Position numbers and translations under genes: made by a program. Source: an uncultured Psychroserpens sp. (GTDB taxonomy: Bacteria; Bacteroidota; Bacteroidia; Flavobacteriales; Flavobacteriaceae). Taken from it: a stretch of DNA of 64,000 nucleotides. The DNA lies in the NCBI GenBank assembly GCA_947489585.1, contig CANLEE010000001.1:1-64000 (forward strand). Reading direction: 5' to 3'. Below are positions 58,067 to 64,000 of this stretch, one piece after another; the stretch's first letter is position 1; each line of letters starts with the position of its first letter. Under the pieces are notes generated by a model. It did no database searches. It was not told the origin of the DNA and was given only the letters and a program-made list of their open reading frames with translations.

Positions 58067-59038
58067 ATGTCTAAAGTAAAATATTATTACGATCCAGAAA
58101 CACTTTCTTACCGCAAAATAGAGCGTAAGAAAGGCAAGACGATTACCTACGGATTTATATTTTTACTAGCTGCTGCACTTTTTGGATTTCTCTTTGTTTT
58201 TATTGCTAGTCAATTTGTAGAATCGCCTCGTGAGCGTGCTTTAAAACGAGAATTGGCAAATCTTGAATTGCAATATGAATTAATTAACAAACGTGTTTCT
58301 AATGCATTTGCTGCACTAGAAAGTGTTGAAGAGCGTGACAATTCTATTTACAGATTATATTTTGAGGCGAATCCAATTCCTGAAGAACAACGTCGTGCTG
58401 GTTTTGGAGGTATTAATCGTTATAACAAATATGAAGGTTATGACAATTCAAAACTAATTATTGAAAGTAATAAACGTATAGATCAATTACAAAAAGCTAT
58501 TGTTGTGCAATCCCGTTCTTTGGACGAAATTGCTGTTTTAGCTGAAGATAAAGAGAAATTTCTATCTTCTATTCCTGCAATTCAACCTGTACGAAATAAA
58601 GATTTAAAACACATGGCCTCTGGCTATGGCTATAGGACTGACCCGTTTACTAAAGTGCGTAAATTTCATTTTGGTATGGATTTCACTGCACCTCGTGGCA
58701 CACCTGTTTATGCGTCTGGTGATGGTGTTGTTAAACGTGCTGATGCCAATTCATCTGGATACGGAAAACATATAAGAATTGATCATGGTTATGGTTATGT
58801 ATCATTGTATGCGCATTTGTACAAGTATAATGTTCGCGCTAATCAAAAAGTAAAACGTGGCGATTTAATTGGTTACGTTGGAAGCACAGGACGTTCTGAA
58901 GCACCTCATTTACATTATGAAGTCTTCAAAGACACTGAACGCATTAACCCGATAAATTTTTACTACGGAAATTTATCTGCGGAAGAATACGCGAGACTAC
59001 TAGAAAAAGCATCATTAGAAAATCAATCTTTAGACTAA
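58067..59038 (+). CDS. Membrane-anchored M23 peptidase
   Basis: A 323-aa protein with one membrane helix near residues 28-52 (YGFIFLLAAALFGFLFVFIA), a coiled coil, then a lysostaphin-like M23 domain. The zinc ligands are in FHFGMDFTAPRGTPVYASGD and the HLH of APHLHYEVF. It cleaves peptidoglycan cross-links or acts as a regulator of such enzymes. It is first in a five-gene run with very short spacers. Confidence 0.93.
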   Translation: MSKVKYYYDPETLSYRKIERKKGKTITYGFIFLLAAALFGFLFVFIASQFVESPRERALKRELANLELQYELINKRVSNAFAALESVEERDNSIYRLYFEANPIPEEQRRAGFGGINRYNKYEGYDNSKLIIESNKRIDQLQKAIVVQSRSLDEIAVLAEDKEKFLSSIPAIQPVRNKDLKHMASGYGYRTDPFTKVRKFHFGMDFTAPRGTPVYASGDGVVKRADANSSGYGKHIRIDHGYGYVSLYAHLYKYNVRANQKVKRGDLIGYVGSTGRSEAPHLHYEVFKDTERINPINFYYGNLSAEEYARLLEKASLENQSLD

Positions 59039-59042
59039 GACT

Positions 59043-59372
59043 ATGCATATCGATCTTCCTGAAAAACGTTATTATGGTATTGGCGAAGTCGCTAAAGCTT
59101 TCAATGTAAACACTTCTTTAATTCGTTTTTGGGAAAAAGAATTTGACGTCTTAAAACCAAAAAAAAATGCTAAAGGTAATCGCAAATTCACACCAGATGA
59201 TATTAAAAACCTAAAGTTTATATATCACTTGGTAAAAGAACGCGGATTTACATTAGAAGGTGCAAAAACCCATCTTAAAGAAGGAAAAAAGCAATCGCTT
59301 AATACCTTTGAAATTATCGACAAATTAGAAAGTGTAAAAGCACAACTTATCAAAATAAAAGCGCAACTTTAA
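59043..59372 (+). CDS. MerR-type transcriptional regulator
   Basis: A 109-aa protein with only the MerR DNA-binding domain (KRYYGIGEVAKAFNVNTSLIRFWEKEFDVLKP) and a short helix. It lacks an effector domain with metal-binding cysteines. It lies 4 bases after the M23 gene. A target within its own operon is possible. Confidence 0.9.
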   Translation: MHIDLPEKRYYGIGEVAKAFNVNTSLIRFWEKEFDVLKPKKNAKGNRKFTPDDIKNLKFIYHLVKERGFTLEGAKTHLKEGKKQSLNTFEIIDKLESVKAQLIKIKAQL

Positions 59373-59384
59373 AACTATATCATT

Positions 59385-59978
59385 ATGAAAAAATGGATTG
59401 TACCTATACTAATCTTAGTTCTTATAGCAATTTGGGGATTTAGTGTTAACAACTCAGTCGTAGATTTAAACGAAGATGTTAAAGAAGCTTGGGGAAATGT
59501 TCAAAATTCCTATCAACGACGTAATGACCTCATCGGAAATTTGGTAAACACTGTTAAAGGCGCAGCAGATTTTGAAAAGAGTACATTAGAAGCTGTTGTA
59601 AAAGCGCGTGCTGAAGCTACTAAACCAGAAATCAACATTAATAATGCAGATGATTTAAGTCCTGAAAAACTAGAGCAACTTAACAAAGCTCAAAGTGGAT
59701 TAAGTAGTGCTTTATCTCGATTATTATTAGTTGTGGAGCGTTATCCCGATTTAAAAACCAATCAAAATTTCTTAAAACTTCAAGACGAATTAACAAGCAC
59801 TGAGAATACAATTCAAACTCAAAGAACGCGTTACAATGAGGCTGTAAAGCCTTATAACCAATATGTCAACAAAGCGCCTCAATCATTAATTTCGGGGCTA
59901 ATTGGTTACCCCGAAAAACCATATTTTGATGCAGATGATGGAGCAGAAAAACCTGTTGAAGTCGATTTTTCAAAATAA
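59385..59978 (+). CDS. lemA: LemA family protein
   Basis: A 197-aa protein with an N-terminal membrane helix (IVPILILVLIAIWGFS) followed by the LemA four-helix domain (EAWGNVQNSYQRRNDLIGNLVNTVKGAADFEK). LemA proteins are often encoded with TPM-domain proteins, as here. The function is unclear. Confidence 0.93.
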   Translation: MKKWIVPILILVLIAIWGFSVNNSVVDLNEDVKEAWGNVQNSYQRRNDLIGNLVNTVKGAADFEKSTLEAVVKARAEATKPEININNADDLSPEKLEQLNKAQSGLSSALSRLLLVVERYPDLKTNQNFLKLQDELTSTENTIQTQRTRYNEAVKPYNQYVNKAPQSLISGLIGYPEKPYFDADDGAEKPVEVDFSK

Positions 59979-59984
59979 ACTCAT

Positions 59985-60422
59985 ATGTCCAAAGTTGAAG
60001 ACTTTTTAACAGCTACAGAAGAGCAAGATATTATTAATGCTATTCGTGAAGCTGAGAAAAATACGTCTGGTGAAATACGCATTCATATTGAACGAGATTC
60101 AAATCTTGATGCGTTTGATCGCGCTATGGAGGTCTTTCATTATCTTAAAATGGATAACACTAAACTGCAAAATGGTGTTTTAATATATGTAGCAATTGAT
60201 GCTAAAACTTTTGTTATTTATGGAGACAAGGGCATAAATGATGTTGTTCCATATGGATTTTGGGATAGTACCAAAGACATCATGCAATTACATTTTAAAG
60301 CCAATAAATTTAAGCAAGGGCTTATAGAAGGAGTTTTAAAAGCAGGCGAACAGTTAGAAAAACATTTCCCTTGGATTCATGGAGACTCTAACGAATTGCC
60401 AAACGAAATTTCAAAAGGATAG
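59985..60422 (+). CDS. TPM domain protein (short)
   Basis: A 145-aa protein with a TPM (TLP18.3/Psb32/MOLO-1) domain: ATEEQDIINAIREAEKNTSGEIRIHIE, VLIYVAIDAKTFVIYGDKGIND. It has no signal peptide or membrane helix, so it is cytoplasmic or peripheral. It sits between LemA and the membrane-anchored TPM protein; the stop of this gene abuts the next start. Confidence 0.9.
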   Translation: MSKVEDFLTATEEQDIINAIREAEKNTSGEIRIHIERDSNLDAFDRAMEVFHYLKMDNTKLQNGVLIYVAIDAKTFVIYGDKGINDVVPYGFWDSTKDIMQLHFKANKFKQGLIEGVLKAGEQLEKHFPWIHGDSNELPNEISKG

Positions 60423-61265
60423 ATGTCAAAACTAAAACACATTATTTTATTTCTGCTTATCACTTTTATAGGTAGTCTCGTATTTAAAGTTCATGCTCAG
60501 TTTGACATTCCTCCTATTCCAAAAGATCAAACTAGTGTTTATGACGATTATATAAAACTCTTATCTCCTAATGAAAAGAACAATCTAGAACAAAAACTCA
60601 TTCGTTATTCTGATACAACATCTACTCAAATTGTTGTTGCTATTATTGCAACAACCAAAGGTGAAAACATAGGGCTTCTAGCACCAAAATGGGCTCATGA
60701 ATGGGGAATTGGCCAAGCCAAAGAAGATAATGGTGTTTTTATCTTACTTGCACGAGATGATCGCAAGATTTGGATTTCTCCTGGCTATGGTGTTGAAGAT
60801 AGACTTACAGCAGGAACCACTGGACAAATTATAAGAAACATAATCATACCAGAGTTCAAAAGAGGTGATTATTATCAAGGGTTAAACAAAGGAAGTGATG
60901 CTATTTTTGAAGTCTTAATAGGAAAATATCAATCAACACGTCAATCTGATAATTCTGGAGATGGGTTCGTATTCGTGTTCTTGCTATTAATGTTTATTGT
61001 ATTTATCATCTTTATTATTGCCATTACGAAAAATCGACGTGGTGGTGGAAACAATGGCAAAGGAGGAAACCGTTCTAACGGTACAAGTATACTCGATGCT
61101 ATTATTTTAAGTAATATGGGACGTGGAAGTTATGGTGGTGGCAGTTCTAGCGGAGGTATTTTTGGAAGTGGGAGTAGTTCTGGAGGTAGCTTCGGCAGTG
61201 GTGGTTTTGGTGGTGGTTTCGGCGGAGGCGGTTTCTCTGGCGGAGGCGCTGGAGGCAGTTGGTAA
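60423..61265 (+). CDS. TPM domain protein with Gly/Ser-rich C-terminus (YgcG type)
   Basis: A 280-aa protein. A signal peptide (IILFLLITFIGSLVFKVHAQ) precedes a TPM domain (VYDDYIKLLSPNEKNNLEQKL, DNGVFILLARDDRKIWISPGYG), a membrane helix (FVFVFLLLMFIVFIIFIIAI) and a Gly/Ser-rich tail ending GGAGGSW. It is probably an envelope protein functioning with LemA. Confidence 0.92.
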   Translation: MSKLKHIILFLLITFIGSLVFKVHAQFDIPPIPKDQTSVYDDYIKLLSPNEKNNLEQKLIRYSDTTSTQIVVAIIATTKGENIGLLAPKWAHEWGIGQAKEDNGVFILLARDDRKIWISPGYGVEDRLTAGTTGQIIRNIIIPEFKRGDYYQGLNKGSDAIFEVLIGKYQSTRQSDNSGDGFVFVFLLLMFIVFIIFIIAITKNRRGGGNNGKGGNRSNGTSILDAIILSNMGRGSYGGGSSSGGIFGSGSSSGGSFGSGGFGGGFGGGGFSGGGAGGSW

Positions 61266-61325
61266 TAGATTACAACATATCTACATCAGAAATATTTCTC
61301 TTAATTCGAATTACACTAAATAAAT

Positions 61326-63761
61326 CTAACGCTTTAAAGTAAAATGACTTCTAAAAGTTCGTCCGTCTTCTAAGGTTGCTGAAAACCAATAATCGCTAGT
61401 AGGTAAAGGCTTGCCTTTAAATGTACCATCCCAAGCATCAAAAGGCGAATTTAATGTGTATAGCAATTTTCCGTAGCGATTAAAAATAAACACCTTGCTA
61501 TTAGGCTGAAATTGGTCTGAAATTCCTTTGAGTTGCCAAGTTTCATTAACCCCATCGCCATTTGGTGTGAAAAATTTAGAATAACCAATTACTGAGACAT
61601 CTTCTGAGACAATACCACAATCATTTTTGATATCTCTCACATAAACGGTGTAAATACCAGCACTCAAGTTTTGAAATGTATTAGAGGCTTGATAAGGCCC
61701 TTCTATTCCTACTATAGCGTATTCGTACTCGCCCTCACCTGAGACCAACACTGTAATGGCATTATTTGAGGACACATCTTCAACGACAATACTGTCTACT
61801 GTTGCAATATTTGAAGGAATCACATTAATCGTCTTCGTTTTTGAGCAACCATCTACAAATGACACTTCTACTGTGTAGGTCCCAATTTCATTAATTTCTA
61901 TATCAATTGTTGTTTCTCCTGTAGACCAATTGTAATAATAATTATTAGGGATGTCATCTATTACACCACCACTTAAAGTAATCGTTTCTGGAAACGAATT
62001 TAGACAGTATAATACTGTTTCCTCAGAAAGAATATTTGGATTTAAATTTACAATTAAATGCACTTGACCTATACCGTAACATGCATTATTAATATCAACT
62101 CGAGAGTAAATGGTATAATTATAAGGGTCTGGATTAAAAAAGTTATTAGGTAATTCGTTGATTTCTAGAAGTGCATCTTGATACGTTTCATAGTATCTTA
62201 CTTGTGTATTAATTAATGGGAGTCCTTCCAAAATGATATCATCAGCTTGAGATAAATCCCAAATCACACGCCCTGTTGGTTCAATGGTGTCACAAGCTTC
62301 AAGTGTCACAGTAGTAACTGCTTGTGTGTTGACTTGTAAGGTGATTTCAGACATATTAGTACAGCCAGAAATCGTATTTATGACTTGGGCATAAATAGTT
62401 TGCGGGTTAGATGTATTGGTATATGTATCACCAATAATTTCATTTATTAAATCTACATCTTCAAAAAATCGTACCTCACGATTTTGACTAACACCATTAG
62501 TGATATCTTCAATATAGACTCCAAAATTAAACACTGTAATTCCATCCAGCATTTCATCATCACATTGACTAATAGTAATATCAACAGCATCTGGGCTAGG
62601 TTGAAAATTAGCTGTAAACGGAATTCGGTCACCATTTGTACAACCATCAAATAAAGGTAAAACCCAAAACGTAGTTGTTTGTGTTAAAGACACATCGTAA
62701 GTTAAACCAGAGTTTATTGGTGTAGTTGCTGTTTGTGATTCAAACCACAACACTGTTGGAGTATTAGACGTAACGCTTAATGTAGAGATACTTTCCCCAC
62801 AGGCGATATCAGATTCGAAAGTTAATTTAGGCGTTATAATTGTTGTACTCGCAGACAAATTTAAGTCTGGATCATTAGGCATGCCTCCAAATTCTACCAA
62901 ATAACCTTTTGGGAAATATGGGCCGTCTTCTCCTGATGTAATATCACCTGTATTTGGAAGGTCATTCCAGGAGCCTAATATCCCAATGGTTGGGTCTGTA
63001 ATATGCGCATAATCTTCGCCTCCAAAATCGTTAGGTTCGCCAACATTCCAAAATGAAAATTCATTATTTACTGGATTTCCGTTAACAGCTCCATTCCAAA
63101 ATACTGTACTATTTTCAGGGCCTGTTACCCATTGCCATGTGCCTTCGGTTTGAGCATCACTAGCACCAATCCATCCAACGCCTGGGCTTTGTTCTCCGGC
63201 AAACAATGCCTCTTCGAGTGTTGTTAAAGTCGCTAAATAGCCTTGTAATCCAAAATAGTCAAGGCTTTCAGCTTCTGCTCTTGCGTTTGTCCATGTAATC
63301 CCTGGACTTGGCACATAAATATAATAGTGATCTGTTGACGGTAAGTAATTTGCGTCACCTAAATTCACTGAGAAAAATTTATCTTGAGTGAAATTTGCTT
63401 GAACAGTACTAAACAAGACATTGCTAATAGCATCTTCAAATTCAGTAAAAGTAGCTGGTCCATTAAGTGTTAATTTCCCTTCACTAATGGTCCATGTCGC
63501 TGTTATATTAGGATATGTTCCGTTTAATATTAAAACATCTTGACCAAAGGTATAGCCTTCAGATATTTGAATTTCTACTTTTACAAGCGTATCATCACCA
63601 ACATCAGGATCACTTATATCGACGTTGGTCACGATATTCATTGGAGCACTTCCACAGAATTCTTGATTGCCCTCTACTGAAATTGATGGAGGTGTTTGCG
63701 TGTAACCATATTCAGCAAAACCGAATAAGAATACAAATACAAAAACACACTTCAATCTCAT
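61326..63761 (-). CDS. T9SS type B cargo protein with C-type lectin domain
   Basis: An 811-aa secreted protein. Signal peptide (CVFVFVFLFGFAEYGYTQ); a cadherin-like N-terminal region; a C-type-lectin-like domain near residues 145-280 (ITWTNARAEAESLDYFGLQG, VGWIGASDAQTEGTWQWVTG, WNVGEPNDFGGEDYAHI). Ig-like modules follow, then a gliding-motility-associated/type B sorting domain (FFTPNGDGVNETWQLKGI, VFIFNRYGKLLYTL, SDYWFSATLEDGRTFRSHF). It is expected on the cell surface or in the medium, with possible carbohydrate binding. Confidence 0.93.
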   Translation of the reverse strand: MRLKCVFVFVFLFGFAEYGYTQTPPSISVEGNQEFCGSAPMNIVTNVDISDPDVGDDTLVKVEIQISEGYTFGQDVLILNGTYPNITATWTISEGKLTLNGPATFTEFEDAISNVLFSTVQANFTQDKFFSVNLGDANYLPSTDHYYIYVPSPGITWTNARAEAESLDYFGLQGYLATLTTLEEALFAGEQSPGVGWIGASDAQTEGTWQWVTGPENSTVFWNGAVNGNPVNNEFSFWNVGEPNDFGGEDYAHITDPTIGILGSWNDLPNTGDITSGEDGPYFPKGYLVEFGGMPNDPDLNLSASTTIITPKLTFESDIACGESISTLSVTSNTPTVLWFESQTATTPINSGLTYDVSLTQTTTFWVLPLFDGCTNGDRIPFTANFQPSPDAVDITISQCDDEMLDGITVFNFGVYIEDITNGVSQNREVRFFEDVDLINEIIGDTYTNTSNPQTIYAQVINTISGCTNMSEITLQVNTQAVTTVTLEACDTIEPTGRVIWDLSQADDIILEGLPLINTQVRYYETYQDALLEINELPNNFFNPDPYNYTIYSRVDINNACYGIGQVHLIVNLNPNILSEETVLYCLNSFPETITLSGGVIDDIPNNYYYNWSTGETTIDIEINEIGTYTVEVSFVDGCSKTKTINVIPSNIATVDSIVVEDVSSNNAITVLVSGEGEYEYAIVGIEGPYQASNTFQNLSAGIYTVYVRDIKNDCGIVSEDVSVIGYSKFFTPNGDGVNETWQLKGISDQFQPNSKVFIFNRYGKLLYTLNSPFDAWDGTFKGKPLPTSDYWFSATLEDGRTFRSHFTLKR

Positions 63762-63772
63762 AGATTATTATC

Positions 63773-64000
63773 TTATTTTTTTCTCATATATACACTCACA
63801 GGTACACCATTAAAATTGAAATGCTCACGTAGATTATTCTCTAGAAAACGTTTATAAGGTTCTCTAACATACTGCGGTAGATTACAGAAAAACGCAAACT
63901 GTGGTTGTGGTGTTGGTAACTGCATGATGTATTTGATCTTTACAAATTTACCTTTATAAGCTGGTGGTGGATAGTTTTCTATAATTGGGAGTAATACTTC
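63773..64000 (-). CDS. der: GTPase Der (partial, C-terminus only)
   Basis: The last 75 codons of a gene entering from the right edge: [54 protein letters not shown]. This is the KH-like C-terminal domain of Der (EngA), a double-GTPase ribosome assembly factor. The stop is 11 bases before the lectin-protein ATG. Confidence 0.88.
   Translation of the reverse strand, partial: EVLLPIIENYPPPAYKGKFVKIKYIMQLPTPQPQFAFFCNLPQYVREPYKRFLENNLREHFNFNGVPVSVYMRKK

Overview
The window comes from a marine-type member of the Flavobacteriaceae (Bacteroidota). Evidence: AT-rich sequence; promoters of the Bacteroidota form (TTG, 18-20 bases, TAnnTTTG); almost no Shine-Dalgarno sequences except a perfect one before rpsU; type IX secretion (T9SS) cargo; GSCFA, DUF2851, DUF3467 and PspC proteins; and a flavobacterial rpoC-rpoB-rplLJAK-nusG-secE-tRNA-tuf order. 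I cannot name the species. No rRNA, phage, insertion sequence with transposase, or CRISPR array is visible.

Layout. 1-3257 (minus): the N-terminal part of a very large secreted adhesin-like protein whose distal part is built of almost identical 318-bp repeats and runs off the left edge. 3656-5615: prfC and a small Fe-S protein. 5928-21261 (minus): the core information-processing block, from DUF3467, rpoC and rpoB through the ribosomal protein genes, nusG, secE, five tRNAs, tuf, hpf and xerC to rpsU. 21352-29191 (minus): an outer-surface carboxypeptidase-regulatory-like protein, an acyl-CoA dehydrogenase, a helix-hairpin-helix protein, a sodium/alanine symporter, a potassium channel, PspC and DUF2851. 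29284-35213: DinB, a nucleotidyltransferase, a uracil-DNA-glycosylase-like gene invaded by a short dispersed repeat, yaaA, rluD, a PASTA protein and ddl.

35214-46610 is an accessory island lying between ddl and coaD, genes that I recall as neighbours in many relatives. It has two parts. The first is sensory: a LytTR regulator with a degenerate receiver, a 52-aa lipoprotein, a TPR histidine kinase and a NarL-type regulator. The second is a secreted-peptide cassette. Three paralogous 68-71 aa signal-peptide-bearing genes each follow the same dyad (AAAGTCG, 15 bases, CGACTTT) 37-39 bases before the ATG. A tight five-gene set follows: a GGGFGMFS membrane-anchored protein, a polytopic membrane protein, a lipoprotein S41 protease, an outer-membrane beta-barrel protein and a DUF393 thiol oxidoreductase. 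This is my best candidate for an undescribed system: production, modification or processing, and outer-membrane handling of Glu-rich peptides.

46611-57962: coaD, then on the minus strand a second signalling locus (one NarL-type regulator, two paralogous TPR kinases), a beta-propeller protein with a DUF6252-type lipoprotein, GSCFA and alaS. An 18-bp palindrome (ATACGnCAnnTGnCGTAT) occurs both before the regulator gene and before the lipoprotein/propeller operon, which suggests an autoregulated circuit. 58067-61265 (plus): M23 peptidase, MerR, LemA and two TPM-domain proteins. 61326-64000 (minus): a C-type-lectin T9SS cargo protein and the C-terminus of the GTPase Der.

Several kinds of short dispersed repeats sit at gene ends, and one lies inside a coding region.
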